Origin: Actinotalea caeni
GTDB lineage: Bacteria > Actinomycetota > Actinomycetes > Actinomycetales > Beutenbergiaceae
Assembly: GCF_009733795.1 (NCBI RefSeq)
Contig: NZ_WNXX01000014.1
Location: 40,008 to 104,007 of the forward strand
DNA length: 64,000 nt
Reading direction: 5' to 3'
The notes under the pieces were generated by a model. That model was not told the origin of the DNA and made no database searches. It worked only from the letters and a program-made list of their open reading frames with translations. Made by a program: the position numbers and the translations under genes. This document shows, one piece after another, positions 18,112 to 27,823 of the stretch. Each line of letters opens with the position of its first letter. Position 1 is the first letter of the stretch.

Positions 18112-20109
18112 GTGAGTCAGCTCAGCAACTTCGTGTGGTCCATCGCGGACCTGCTTCGTGGCCCCTTCAAGCCGCACCAGTACGGGACGGTCATCCTCCC
18201 GTTCACGATCCTGCGCCGTCTCGAAGCCGTGATGGCGCCGCAGCGCGTGGAGATGGCCGCCGCCGTCGCCAAGTCCGAGGATCCGACCCTGCGCCGCGCT
18301 CACGTGCGCCGCGCCACGGGTCTGCCGTTCTACACCACCTCCTCCTACACCCTCGCGACCGCGCTGGAGGACCCGGACAACCTCACCGCGAACCTCGTCG
18401 ACTACATCAACGGGTTCTCCGACGAGGTCGACGTCTTCAAGCACTTCGACTTCGAGGCTCGCATCCACCAGCTGGACGCCGCCGACCGGCTCATCCCCGT
18501 CACGCAGGCGTTCGCCGCCGCGCCCTTGTCAACCAACGACGTCGACAACGCCGGCATGGGCGACCTGTTCGAGCACCTGATCTACAAGGACTTCGAGGCC
18601 TCGAACGCCGAGGCGGGCGACTTCTACACCCCGCGTGACGCCATCAGGCTCCTCGTCGACCTCGTCTTCGCCGAGGACACCGCCGCTCTCGCTACCCCCG
18701 GCATCACCCGCTCCGTCTACGACCCCGCCGCCGGCACCGGTGGCATGCTCTCGGTTGCCGAGGAGCATCTGCACCAGCTGAATCCGAAGGCGAACCTGGC
18801 CCTGTTTGCGCAGGAGATCAACCCTGCCTCCTACGCGATCGCCAAGTCAGACATGCTGATCAAGGGCCAGGACATCGCCAACGTCCGCCTCGGTGACACC
18901 CTTGCCGACGATCTCTTTGCCGGCGACACCTTCGACTTCGTCCTTTCCAATCCGCCGTACGGCGTCGACTGGAAGGCCTCGGAGAAGGCGGTCCGCGACG
19001 AGTACGCCCGCGGCGCCAACGGCAGGTTCGGCCCGGGGCTGCCGAGTGTCGCTGACGGGTCGATGTTGTTCCTCCTCCACGTCGTCGCGAAGCTCCGCCC
19101 GGTCGACGCGCGCGGCAACGGCGGCCGTGGCGGCATCGTCCTGAACGGCTCCCCACTCTTCAACGGTGGCGCCGGCTCGGGTCCGAGCAACATCCGTGGG
19201 TACCTGCTCGAGAACGACCTCGTCGACGCGATCGTGGCGCTGCCGAACGACATGTTCTACAACACCGGCATCGCCACCTACCTCTGGATCCTGGACAACT
19301 CCAAGCAGCCTGAGCGGCGCGGCAAGATCCAGCTCGTGGACGCCACCAAGCTGGGCACCAAGATGCGCAAGTCGCTGGGCTCCAAGCGGGTCGAGATCTC
19401 CGACAGTGATCGCGAACGCATCGTCCGCACCTATGCGATGTTCGACGGCGACCCTTCCGTCGCCGAGTCCGCTCCCGACGGCGGTGTGTCACCTCGGTCC
19501 AAGGTGTTCGACAACCTCGACTTCGCCTACTGGTCGGTGACGATCGAGCGGCCCTTGCGGCTCAACTTCCAGGTCACGCCCGAGCGGCTGGAGGCGGTTG
19601 CGGCGTCGAAGCCGCTTGCCAAGGTAGACGGGCTCGTCGATGTCCTCCGCAGCTTCGGTGACACGCTCTACCTCAACCGCGAGGAGTTCCTGCGCGATCT
19701 CGGTAAGCACCTCGGCGCCGCAGGCATCGGGCTATCGACACCCCAGCGCAAGGCGCTCTGGCAGGCGCTTGGAGAGAGGGACGAGAACGCTGACATCTGC
19801 ACCACCAAGGGGCGTCCGGAGCCCGACACCGGACTGCGCGACACCGAGATCGTCCCCTTCGGCTGGGGCGGCCACCCGAAGAGTCATGACGCCCACTGCG
19901 ACACTATCCAGGCCTACGTCGACGCCGAGGTCCTGCCCCATGTGCCCGACGCCTGGATCGACTGGGACAAGACCAAGGTCGGCTACGAGATCCCCTTCAC
20001 CCGGCACTTCTACGAGTACGTGCCGCCCAGGTTGCTGGAGGAGATAGACGCGGATCTTGAGGCGTCGGTCGCGCGGATTCTCGCGCTATTGCGGGAGGTC
20101 GAGTCATGA
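18112..20109 (+). CDS. hsdM: Type I restriction-modification system, methyltransferase subunit
   Basis: A 665-aa N6-adenine methyltransferase that modifies host sites with HsdS. GTG 18112 follows GAGGAG. The N-terminal helical HsdM_N domain begins at SQLSNFVWSIADLLRGPFKP; the catalytic region has the SAM-binding YDPAAGTGGMLSVAEEHL and the catalytic NPPYG at residues 280-284 (DFVLSNPPYGVDW). FYTPRDAIRLLVDLV is typical of type I M subunits. It ends in a 4-bp ATGA overlap with hsdS. Codon use resembles the chromosome, unlike hsdS. Upstream lies copy 2 of the 70-bp repeat and a region rich enough to hold the operon promoter. Confidence 0.96.
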   Translation: MSQLSNFVWSIADLLRGPFKPHQYGTVILPFTILRRLEAVMAPQRVEMAAAVAKSEDPTLRRAHVRRATGLPFYTTSSYTLATALEDPDNLTANLVDYINGFSDEVDVFKHFDFEARIHQLDAADRLIPVTQAFAAAPLSTNDVDNAGMGDLFEHLIYKDFEASNAEAGDFYTPRDAIRLLVDLVFAEDTAALATPGITRSVYDPAAGTGGMLSVAEEHLHQLNPKANLALFAQEINPASYAIAKSDMLIKGQDIANVRLGDTLADDLFAGDTFDFVLSNPPYGVDWKASEKAVRDEYARGANGRFGPGLPSVADGSMLFLLHVVAKLRPVDARGNGGRGGIVLNGSPLFNGGAGSGPSNIRGYLLENDLVDAIVALPNDMFYNTGIATYLWILDNSKQPERRGKIQLVDATKLGTKMRKSLGSKRVEISDSDRERIVRTYAMFDGDPSVAESAPDGGVSPRSKVFDNLDFAYWSVTIERPLRLNFQVTPERLEAVAASKPLAKVDGLVDVLRSFGDTLYLNREEFLRDLGKHLGAAGIGLSTPQRKALWQALGERDENADICTTKGRPEPDTGLRDTEIVPFGWGGHPKSHDAHCDTIQAYVDAEVLPHVPDAWIDWDKTKVGYEIPFTRHFYEYVPPRLLEEIDADLEASVARILALLREVES

Positions 20110-21302
20110 CTTCGGCTCGACCAGCAACCAGTCGCCGCTCCACGGAGCCCTGGCTTGAGGACCTCCCAGAGCACTGGACCGTCGTTCCGATGCAGCGTGT
20201 CGTCAGATTCGGGAACGGCGCAGACTACAAGGACCTCGAAGTCTCGAAAGGCGGCTACCCCGTGTATGGGTCCGGAGGGATCTTCAGTCGCGCCAGCACA
20301 TATCTGTACGACGGCGAGAGTGTTCTGTTTGGGCGGAAGGGGACGATTGACCGGCCGCTGTATGTACGAGGCAAGTTTTGGACCGTCGACACGATGTACT
20401 TCACCGTGCCAAGCCCCGCAGTGTTCCCGAAATACCTGTACTACGTCGCAACGACGATTCCATTCGGGTACTACACGACGAGCACGGCACTGCCCAGCAT
20501 GACATCGTCCGATCTTGGACGGCACCGGATGCCTCTCCCTCCACTGGGCGAGCAGCGGCGGATCGCGGACTTCCTGGACGCCGAGACCGCCCAGATCGAC
20601 GCACTCATCGCCGAGCAGGGACACTTCATCGCCCTCCTCCGCGAGCGGCGGACGACAGAGATTGCTCGCGTGGTCCAGGGTGATCCGACCTGGCCCCTGC
20701 TCCGCCTCTCATGGCTGTTCAATCGGATCGGGAGCGGTACAACACCGCCCGCGGACTCGATCTTGCCTGCGGGTCAAGGCTCGCACCAGTGGGTGACGAC
20801 AAGCGAACTCCGGGAGGTGGGCATCACGGAGACGAAGCAGACGCTCTCGGAGGGCACGGTCCGGTCCACGCCCGCGCTGCGAGTGTTTCCGGCGGGCACG
20901 CTCCTTATCGCAATGTACGGGGCCACCATCGGCCGGCTCGGCTGGCTCGAGACGGCAGCCACGACAAACCAGGCCTGCTGCGCGTTCGCGGAGCCACGGG
21001 GTGTAACAACTCGCTGGGCCTATTACTGTCTCCTCGCGGCCAAGCCTGCTCTGCTTCTCCTCGCCTCCGGCGGTGGGCAGCCGAATATCAACCAGGACAA
21101 GCTGCGCTCGATGCGGATCCGCGTCCCACCGCTCGGCGAACAGAATCGACTCACAGCTTATCTCGATACGCAGGGAGCGCGGGTCGATGCGCTCATCGCG
21201 GAGGCTGAACACAATATCGCTCTGTCGAAGGAACGAAAGGCTGCTCTCATCACGGCTGCCGTGACCGGGCGGATCGATGTGAGCACAAGGAGCGCTGCCT
21301 GA
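20106..21302 (+). CDS. hsdS: Type I restriction-modification system, specificity subunit
   Basis: A 398-aa DNA-recognition subunit with two target-recognition domains: residues about 12-150 (LPEHWTVVPMQRVVRFGNG ... YPVYGSGGIF) and about 190-345 (WPLLRLSWLFNRIGSGTTPP onward). Each ends in a conserved spacer helix, PLPPLGEQRRIADFLDAETA and VPPLGEQNRLTAYLDTQGA, that sets the distance between the two half-sites. The terminal KAALITAAVTGRIDV is the usual HsdS ending. Third-position GC is lower than in hsdM and most of hsdR, in keeping with the frequent exchange of specificity genes. It overlaps both neighbours. The recognised sequence cannot be predicted by eye. Confidence 0.95.
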   Translation: MTSARPATSRRSTEPWLEDLPEHWTVVPMQRVVRFGNGADYKDLEVSKGGYPVYGSGGIFSRASTYLYDGESVLFGRKGTIDRPLYVRGKFWTVDTMYFTVPSPAVFPKYLYYVATTIPFGYYTTSTALPSMTSSDLGRHRMPLPPLGEQRRIADFLDAETAQIDALIAEQGHFIALLRERRTTEIARVVQGDPTWPLLRLSWLFNRIGSGTTPPADSILPAGQGSHQWVTTSELREVGITETKQTLSEGTVRSTPALRVFPAGTLLIAMYGATIGRLGWLETAATTNQACCAFAEPRGVTTRWAYYCLLAAKPALLLLASGGGQPNINQDKLRSMRIRVPPLGEQNRLTAYLDTQGARVDALIAEAEHNIALSKERKAALITAAVTGRIDVSTRSAA

Positions 21303-24300
21303 TGTCGGACGCCTCGGAGGCCGCTCTGGAGACCGAGATCGCCGAGTACCTGGCCGCGCACGGGTGGCTGTACTGGCCGACCGGCGCTGGCTATGACGCG
21401 AGCCTCGCGCTGTTCCCTGAGGACGTGTTCGCCTGGCTGGAGGAGACGCAGCCGGAGGAGTTGGCGAAGGTCGTCGCGGCTGGCTCGTCGTCGGAGACGA
21501 AGCAGCGTCGGCAGCTGTTGGAGGCGCTGGCGAAGCGGCTCGACGCTCGGCTCGACCACGGCGGTGGCACGTTGAACGTGCTGCGCCGGCCGTTCTCGCA
21601 CGTCAACGCCCACCTGTCGATGTGCCAGTTCAAGCCCGCGACCTCGCTCAACCCGAAGACAACGGCCGACTACGCCGCCGTCCGGCTGCGGGTGATGCGG
21701 CAGGTGTACTTCTCGCCGGTAAAGGGCGACAACCGCTCGATCGACCTGGTGTTCTTCGTCAACGGCATACCCGTTGCCACCGCGGAGCTGAAGACGTTCT
21801 TCAAGCAGCACGTCACCTCCGCGATCGACCAGTACAAGCACGACCGCGACCCCAAAGGCCAGCCACTGCTCGGGCACGGCAACCGGGCGCTCGTACACTT
21901 CGCCGTCGACGACGACGAAGTCTTCATGACCACCCGCCTCGCCGGACCCAAGACCTACTTCCTGCCCTTCAACCGCGGCAGCCTCGACCAGGGCGCAGGC
22001 AACCCGCCCAATCCGACCGGACCGGCGTCGTCGTACCTGTGGGAACGCGTGCTGCAGCGCGACGCTTGGCTCAACATCCTCGGCGCACTGATGTTCGTGC
22101 GGCACGAGGAGCGCGTCGACCCGATCAGTGGCAAGAAGTCCACGTCCTCGACGATCATGTTCCCGCGTTACCACCAGTGGGAGGCGGTGACACAACTCGT
22201 CGAGGCCGCCCGTACCGAGGGGCCGGGCTCCCGCTACCTCGTGCAGCACTCGGCCGGGTCGGGCAAGACGAACTCGATCGCGTGGACCGCGCACCGGCTC
22301 GCCCGCCTGCACGACGAGAACAACGAGAAGGTGTTCGACACCGTCCTCGTCATCACCGACCGCACCGTGCTGGACGACCAGCTCCAAGCGGCGGTGCGGC
22401 AGATCGATGACCGCAAGGACCTCGTCGTCACGATCGACGACACCGAGGTCCGCCGCGCCGGCGGCTCGAAGTCCAAGGCGCTGGCCAAGGCGCTGACGGA
22501 CAAGCGGCTGATCGTCGTCGTCACCATCCAGACGTTCCCGTTCGTGCTCAAGGAGCTGGCGGAGAACGCGTCGCTGCGCGACCACCGGTTCGCCGTCATC
22601 GTCGACGAGGCCCACACCTCCCAGACCGGCGCGACGGCGTCGGAGGTCCGCAAGGTGCTCGCCGGCGGCGCTACGGAAGTCGCGGAAGGCGCCGAGATGG
22701 ACGCCGAAGACCTGCTGAACTCCGCAGTCGAGCAGCAGATCGCGACGATCATGACCGAGCGGGCGGCGCCGTCGAACCTCTCCTACTTCGCGTTCACCGC
22801 TACGCCCAAGGCCAAGACGCTCGAGCTGTTTGGCCGCCCCGAGCGCGACGATCCCGAGCAGATTCCGCGAGCGTTCCACCTGTACTCGATGAAGCAGGCG
22901 ATCGAGGAAGGCTTCATCCTCGACGTGCTGCGCGGCTACCAGACGTACTCCACCGCGTACGAGATCGAGCGGGCGGCCGAGCGCGGTGTGGACGCATCGG
23001 CGGGGCTGGGCGAGGACGACGACCTCGTGGATGAGAAGGCGGCGTCGCGGGCGATCATGGAGTACGTCAAGCTGCACCCGAGCAATATCGGGCAGAAGGT
23101 GCGGATCGTCGTCGAGCACTTCCGCGCCAACGTGGCGCATCTGCTCGACGGGCATGCCAAGGCCATGGTGGTGACCTCCTCGCGCCAGGCGGCGGTGCGG
23201 TACAAGGTCGAGATCGACGCGTACCTGCGCAACCAGGGATACGGCGACATGCAGACGCTGGTCGCGTTCTCGGGGTCGCTGGACGACGAGGAGTACCTGA
23301 TCGAGGGGGCGTCGGAGGCGACGATGAACCCGGGCCTGGCGTCGCTCGACTTGGCGGCGGAGTTCATGGCGCCCCAGTACCGGGTGATGATCGTGGCGGA
23401 CAAGTTCCAGACCGGGTTCGATCAGCCGTTGCTGTGCGCGATGTACGTGGACAAGCGGCTCGACGGCATCGCGGCGGTGCAGACGCTGTCGCGGCTGAAC
23501 CGGACGTATCGGGCGCCGTCGGGGGAGGTGAAGGAGCGCACGTTCGTGCTGGACTTCGTCAACGACCCCCTGGATATCCAGCGCTCTTTCGAGCCTTACT
23601 TCACCGAGGCGCGGATCGAGACGACGACGGACCCGAACATCGTCCATGAGATCGCCGCCAAGCTCGCCGAGGCGGACATCTACGACGCCGAGGACGTCGA
23701 CGCGTTCGCGCACGCGTGGTTCACGCGCGCGGGGCATGGGGCGCTGGCGGCAGCCATCCAGGTGCCGAAGCAGACGTTTGCCGATCTGTACGCGTCGGCG
23801 AAGTCGCGGCGCGACGTCGCCGAGGTGGAGCGGCTCGAGCTGTTCCGCAAGGACGCCGGCACGTTCGTGCGGCTGTACGACTTCATGTCGCAGGTCGTCG
23901 ACTACGGCAATACCGAACTGGAGAAGTTATCGGTGTTCCTGCGGCAGCTGGTGCGGGTGATTGCGGTCGATCGGCTGACGAGTGAGGTCGACCTGAGCGA
24001 TGTGGTGCTCAAGCGGGTGCGGCAGGTCGACCGTGGGGAGATGGATCTGGGGCTGACGGGGGCCGGGGTGCTGACACCGGTGAGTGGTGCAGGGTCCGGG
24101 GTGGCGTCGCGGGACCCGAAGCTGGTGGCGCTCGACGAGATCATCCAGCGAATCAACAGTCTGTTCGCTGGGGAGTTCGAGCCGGGGACGGTCGAGGGCT
24201 TCGTGCGGTCGGCGGCGGCCGAGGTGTCGACGGATCCGCAGGTCGTGGCCGAGATTGAGGCCAACGAGATCGACCAGTTCCGCAAGAGCCCGACAGTGCC

Positions 24301-24463
24301 GAACAAGGTCATCGACGCCGTGCTCGACGTTCCTGGGCTGATGGAGAAGATGACCGGGGAGGCGATCGGGAACCCGGACATCATCGCTGCGATCGCTGAG
24401 GCGGCGTACTTGCTGCACAAGCTGCAGAACGGCAACATCGCCGATGTCGGACCGCACCAGTAG
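21302..24463 (+). CDS. hsdR: Type I restriction-modification system, endonuclease/translocase subunit
   Basis: A 1053-aa motor and nuclease that translocates and cuts unmodified DNA. The N-terminal nuclease domain has LDLVFFVNGIPVATAELK (D...ExK as ELK; read from IDLVFFVNG at about residue 146 with Lys near 164). The SF2 helicase follows with Walker A SAGSGKT (Lys322) and DEAH (residues 435-438, VDEAHTS), FAFTATPKAKTLELF (motif III-like), DKFQTGFDQPLL and QTLSRLNRTYR (motif VI). The C-terminal helical domain contacts the M subunit. ATG 21302 overlaps the hsdS stop. The complete M-S-R set is intact, so the system is probably functional. Confidence 0.96.
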   Translation: MSDASEAALETEIAEYLAAHGWLYWPTGAGYDASLALFPEDVFAWLEETQPEELAKVVAAGSSSETKQRRQLLEALAKRLDARLDHGGGTLNVLRRPFSHVNAHLSMCQFKPATSLNPKTTADYAAVRLRVMRQVYFSPVKGDNRSIDLVFFVNGIPVATAELKTFFKQHVTSAIDQYKHDRDPKGQPLLGHGNRALVHFAVDDDEVFMTTRLAGPKTYFLPFNRGSLDQGAGNPPNPTGPASSYLWERVLQRDAWLNILGALMFVRHEERVDPISGKKSTSSTIMFPRYHQWEAVTQLVEAARTEGPGSRYLVQHSAGSGKTNSIAWTAHRLARLHDENNEKVFDTVLVITDRTVLDDQLQAAVRQIDDRKDLVVTIDDTEVRRAGGSKSKALAKALTDKRLIVVVTIQTFPFVLKELAENASLRDHRFAVIVDEAHTSQTGATASEVRKVLAGGATEVAEGAEMDAEDLLNSAVEQQIATIMTERAAPSNLSYFAFTATPKAKTLELFGRPERDDPEQIPRAFHLYSMKQAIEEGFILDVLRGYQTYSTAYEIERAAERGVDASAGLGEDDDLVDEKAASRAIMEYVKLHPSNIGQKVRIVVEHFRANVAHLLDGHAKAMVVTSSRQAAVRYKVEIDAYLRNQGYGDMQTLVAFSGSLDDEEYLIEGASEATMNPGLASLDLAAEFMAPQYRVMIVADKFQTGFDQPLLCAMYVDKRLDGIAAVQTLSRLNRTYRAPSGEVKERTFVLDFVNDPLDIQRSFEPYFTEARIETTTDPNIVHEIAAKLAEADIYDAEDVDAFAHAWFTRAGHGALAAAIQVPKQTFADLYASAKSRRDVAEVERLELFRKDAGTFVRLYDFMSQVVDYGNTELEKLSVFLRQLVRVIAVDRLTSEVDLSDVVLKRVRQVDRGEMDLGLTGAGVLTPVSGAGSGVASRDPKLVALDEIIQRINSLFAGEFEPGTVEGFVRSAAAEVSTDPQVVAEIEANEIDQFRKSPTVPNKVIDAVLDVPGLMEKMTGEAIGNPDIIAAIAEAAYLLHKLQNGNIADVGPHQ

Positions 24464-24496
24464 CGTTAGGTCGCATGAGGTGAGGAAGGGCTTGAG

Positions 24497-26071
24497 ATGG
24501 AACAGCTCTACGTAGTCGAGGTCGACGTTCGGGCGGCCGCGCCGAAGACGCTCTCGGTAGAGGACGTCCGGGACCGAGCCGTCGAGCATCTCGCAGCCTG
24601 GCTCAGTTTCGAGCACATGCCGAAACTGACGGCGGCCGATTTCGCGGTAAGTGGTTCCGCTCGGCTCACAAGCGATCGTGATGGCCGCCCCGACAGCCGG
24701 ATCTCGTGGAGTCGTGAGGGAACAGCTGACGTGGGCGCCCTAGCCGTAGCGGTTCGCACCAAGATCACGCGAAGCGGCCGTGCCGAGTTTGTCTGCCTTG
24801 TCACGATCTTCACTGAAGCCGACCGGACGACTGTCCGGCTTGAACTCGGTCGCGAATCGCTCGATGGCGTCTTGGCCCCAGCCGGGATCGACTTCTTCAG
24901 ACGTCCCCATCTGCTCGTTCTGCTGTTACGTGATCGGGAGTTGCAGTGCTGGTCCGGGCCGAGCAGAGTTGATGGCAGGTTCACCTGGGTCAATCCCAAG
25001 CACGCAAGTTCCGTCTGGGACACGCTCTCGGCGGCTGGCCGCCTTCTACCCATCCTACTGGTCGATGCCCGCGACGAGCGCGGAGAGAATTTGGCGCGAA
25101 GGGCCGCTGGCGAACTCGCTGGTCTTGCTCCTGTCCTCGCTGTTGATGCCAAGGCCCAGCAGGTCCTGGCCGAGCGGCTCGACGCGATCGATGCCTCAAT
25201 ACCAAGGCACGGTGCCCGGCTTGTCTGGCCAGATCTGTCGCTACGGCACCCCGTATTCACTGCTGACCAGGCTCAATTCGCCCCGGGGCGTCTCCTGAAG
25301 ATGCTGAGCGCGGTATCTGTGACGGTGCGTGGCGTTAATCAGCTGCTTCGGAAGGCAGAGGTCGCCCAGAGAGCAGCCAAGAACAAGCAGATCGCCGCGG
25401 ATCTGGCTGCAGCCAAAGCGCAGGGCGACATGACCAAGGAGGTGGAAGCCCAGGCACAGGCTATCCAGGAGCTCCAAGCAGAGGTCGACCAATACGACTC
25501 GTGGTTCAAGCAAGTCGAGGAAGAACGTGACAACTACAAGGCGCAGGCCGCTCAGGCGGCGTATTGGAAGCAGGAGGCCGAGCGTGCACGGCAGGCCAAC
25601 GGAGTGCGCGTCACTGATTGGTCGGAGGCCCCGGCACTCGACTCAGCTGATCTCAAGGGCCTAGCGGCGTTCCTCGAAAAGCAATCCCAGGGCGCGATCC
25701 TCTTCACACCTGCCGCACACCGGGCATGGAAGCGGGACAACTACCGTCATGTCGAGGTGATGCAAGAAGCTCTGATTTCACTCACAAAGGCAGCGATTGA
25801 GTATAGGCGGCTCGGGGCCAATTTGGGCATGCTCCCGGACGACTGGTTTAGGGAGGAGTGGGAACTAACACTCGCGTCCACGGATCAGTACCTGAGCAAG
25901 CATAAGCTTGACGCCTTCAGTTTCGACGATAAGCGCTACAGTCGTGCACCTCACCTCAAGCTGGGCGACAGCACGTCACCCGACCAAGTGGGTCGCGTGT
26001 ATTTTGCAATGGATGTGGACGGTGAGCGGTTCATCGTCGACCATGTTGGGCTGAAGCTGTACGGACTTTGA
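24497..26071 (+). CDS. Unrecognised 524-aa coiled-coil protein immediately downstream of hsdR
   Basis: Starts 33 bp after hsdR on the same strand with GAGGAAGGG as ribosome site, so it is probably co-transcribed with the restriction operon. Residues about 1-240 look like a mixed alpha/beta domain (LYVVEVDVRAAAPKTLSVED, then VRLELGRESLDGVLAPAGI, then LPILLVDARDERGENLARR). Residues about 280-370 are a charged coiled coil rich in A, Q, E and K. The C-terminus (RVYFAMDVDGERFIVDHVGL then KLYGL) is a compact beta-rich end. No catalytic motif is obvious. GC at third positions is low, so it is clearly foreign. A defence accessory or effector of the type I system is a reasonable inference, not shown. 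Confidence 0.7.
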   Translation: MEQLYVVEVDVRAAAPKTLSVEDVRDRAVEHLAAWLSFEHMPKLTAADFAVSGSARLTSDRDGRPDSRISWSREGTADVGALAVAVRTKITRSGRAEFVCLVTIFTEADRTTVRLELGRESLDGVLAPAGIDFFRRPHLLVLLLRDRELQCWSGPSRVDGRFTWVNPKHASSVWDTLSAAGRLLPILLVDARDERGENLARRAAGELAGLAPVLAVDAKAQQVLAERLDAIDASIPRHGARLVWPDLSLRHPVFTADQAQFAPGRLLKMLSAVSVTVRGVNQLLRKAEVAQRAAKNKQIAADLAAAKAQGDMTKEVEAQAQAIQELQAEVDQYDSWFKQVEEERDNYKAQAAQAAYWKQEAERARQANGVRVTDWSEAPALDSADLKGLAAFLEKQSQGAILFTPAAHRAWKRDNYRHVEVMQEALISLTKAAIEYRRLGANLGMLPDDWFREEWELTLASTDQYLSKHKLDAFSFDDKRYSRAPHLKLGDSTSPDQVGRVYFAMDVDGERFIVDHVGLKLYGL

Positions 26072-26605
26072 TGCGCAGCAGCGGTGTCGATCAAGTTGTA
26101 CTCGGCTCGGAGGAGTTGGTTGACTCGTGCGCTCGGAGTCTGTCGTCGAAGGTATCTAGTCCGTAAATGGCGCATAACTGCCGGGGGGCGCATGGCAAGT
26201 CAGGAGGTGCGTTTCGACGAAGTCTCTGACCTCGGCTACATCTGGGGCTGGTTCAGCAGGCGTTCGAGTGGCAGATGTGGTAGGAGAGGCGTGCGATCTT
26301 CCGCGCTCTGAACGAGAATCCGGATTCTGGCATCACTTAACAGCATCGGCAGGCGTGTTGCTCCAGGCCCGGCCGAGGCGGCAGGGATCCCGCGGTCGAC
26401 ACCGCCAGAGCGAGAGCCCGCAGCGCAGCCGTTCGATATGAACTGCGACTCCAAATTCGTCGAGGTCGCTGAACCTGCACCTGAGTGCGTCCAGCACGTC
26501 GAAGTCTTCCAGATGGCTAGGCTGAGAACTCTTCGATCGGCGGGAGCTCGACGACTACCCGACCTGAACGCTACGCCATCGTTCGCGACCAGCCACGGCT
26601 TGCCC
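26072..26605. other. Gene-poor stretch inside the island
   Basis: 534 bp of lower-GC DNA without a convincing gene. Short frames exist on both strands, for example a - strand fragment reading RVVVELPPIEEFSA near 26525-26570 and another reading DLDEFGVAVHIERL near 26420-26460, but neither has a credible start and ribosome site. These could be decayed cargo genes. No strong terminator or repeat is visible. Confidence 0.4.
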
Positions 26606-27823
26606 TCACGCCGTCTTGGGTAGGACAGCAAATAGCACTGCAAGGTGGATCTCCCGGTCGCCGTCGTCGGGGTGGCCGAGCACGAAGTTTCGACGAGCCG
26701 CAGTCTCAGTGGAGATGGCGCCAGAACGCTTAAAGGCGGCATGATCTCTCACCGCCTGATCGGCCTTCTCGAGGACCGCGCTCGCGTCCTTGCGGTCGAT
26801 GAAGAGAATCAATGCAGCCTTCTCGTCGCGCCACGGCAGATAACTCAGCAGTTGGTCAAGAGCGTCCCCACAGGCCTTGGCTCCCGTCCACCACTTGCAC
26901 TCGCCGACGAAGACGTGACGCTCGCCGTCCTTCACAAGGATGTCGGTCTTGCCCCTCTGGACAAAAGTCTCGCCGGTCGCGCCTCCCTCGAACGTCCCGT
27001 TGAGCTGGACCAGAATTTGGTCGCGGAGCTCCTCCTCGTCCTTTCCGGAGGCAACGGACGGAGTACGCTCCATAGCGAGGAGGGTGGACCGCACCACTCT
27101 GATGACATCCTCGTACTGCTCTGCCGTCAGGGCGGGTTCGTCCGCATAGGGTGCCGTAACTCCCGTCGTTCGAGCCGCGCCAACCTTCTTCCGGGACAGC
27201 GGGACAGGGCGAGGTGCGTCGGAGCGCTTTGAGATCGGGAATCCGAGCGCACCTGCGAGGTTGCGCCTCTTCTGGGCCGAGTCCTTGCGCCGCTCGATTG
27301 CTGGGCGGAGTTGCTCGGCGACGCGCGCGTTATGCGCGGCCACGTCGGCGCGCACATGTCCAAGCTCCGTCCGGATTGGGTCGATCTCGCGGCCGATAGC
27401 CGCCTTTGCGTCCTCAGGCTTGATGTCGCTCAGTGCTTGACCGGAAGTCACCGTGATGGTTCCACGGCCGATGGACCCTTCGAACCGCGTCATCAGGTGT
27501 GTACTGGGACGGTAGTTGAACAGTCGTGCGTCGCCGCTGAACTCGAACGTGGCATTGATGGTGAGCCCCCGCGCGGTGTATACGCGATCCAGGCCCCATT
27601 GGTCACGAACCTGCCTTGAGGTCTCAACTACGTTTCCGTCGATCGCACTCTTGCCGATTTCGGGGGCAACCAAAGTTGCGCTTTGAACGAACTGGTCGAG
27701 GAGGTCGTCAGTCGAGCGGGACAGAACCTCATCCTCGGGCAAGCCCTCAATCGTCCTCACGGTGTCCTGGATGAGCTGCCGTAGGAACTCCCGAAGCTCG
27801 CCGCCTTCGAAGAGCCGGTTCAC
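26606..27823 (-). CDS. PD-(D/E)XK restriction-like nuclease
   Basis: A 405-aa protein from GTG 27823. The C-terminal third carries a textbook PD-(D/E)XK core: RGKTDILVKDGERHVFVGEC followed by KWWTG, with Asp294 and Glu308-Cys-Lys310, then DALDQLLSYLPWRDEKAALI, an Mrr/restriction-like helix-strand pair. The first 220 residues (LREFLRQLIQDTVRTIEGLP, then LTINATFEFSGDARLFNYRP) form an unrecognised domain that may sense or bind DNA. Its GTG overlaps the stop of a 73-aa ORF by 4 bp, so the two are coupled. This could be a modification-dependent (type IV-like) restriction enzyme or the effector of a two-gene defence unit. Confidence 0.72.
   Translation of the reverse strand: MNRLFEGGELREFLRQLIQDTVRTIEGLPEDEVLSRSTDDLLDQFVQSATLVAPEIGKSAIDGNVVETSRQVRDQWGLDRVYTARGLTINATFEFSGDARLFNYRPSTHLMTRFEGSIGRGTITVTSGQALSDIKPEDAKAAIGREIDPIRTELGHVRADVAAHNARVAEQLRPAIERRKDSAQKRRNLAGALGFPISKRSDAPRPVPLSRKKVGAARTTGVTAPYADEPALTAEQYEDVIRVVRSTLLAMERTPSVASGKDEEELRDQILVQLNGTFEGGATGETFVQRGKTDILVKDGERHVFVGECKWWTGAKACGDALDQLLSYLPWRDEKAALILFIDRKDASAVLEKADQAVRDHAAFKRSGAISTETAARRNFVLGHPDDGDREIHLAVLFAVLPKTA

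Noticed and set aside
26236..26742. 168-aa - strand frame in the gene-poor part of the island
   Set aside because: It overlaps the 3' end of the nuclease gene out of frame and has no start signal.
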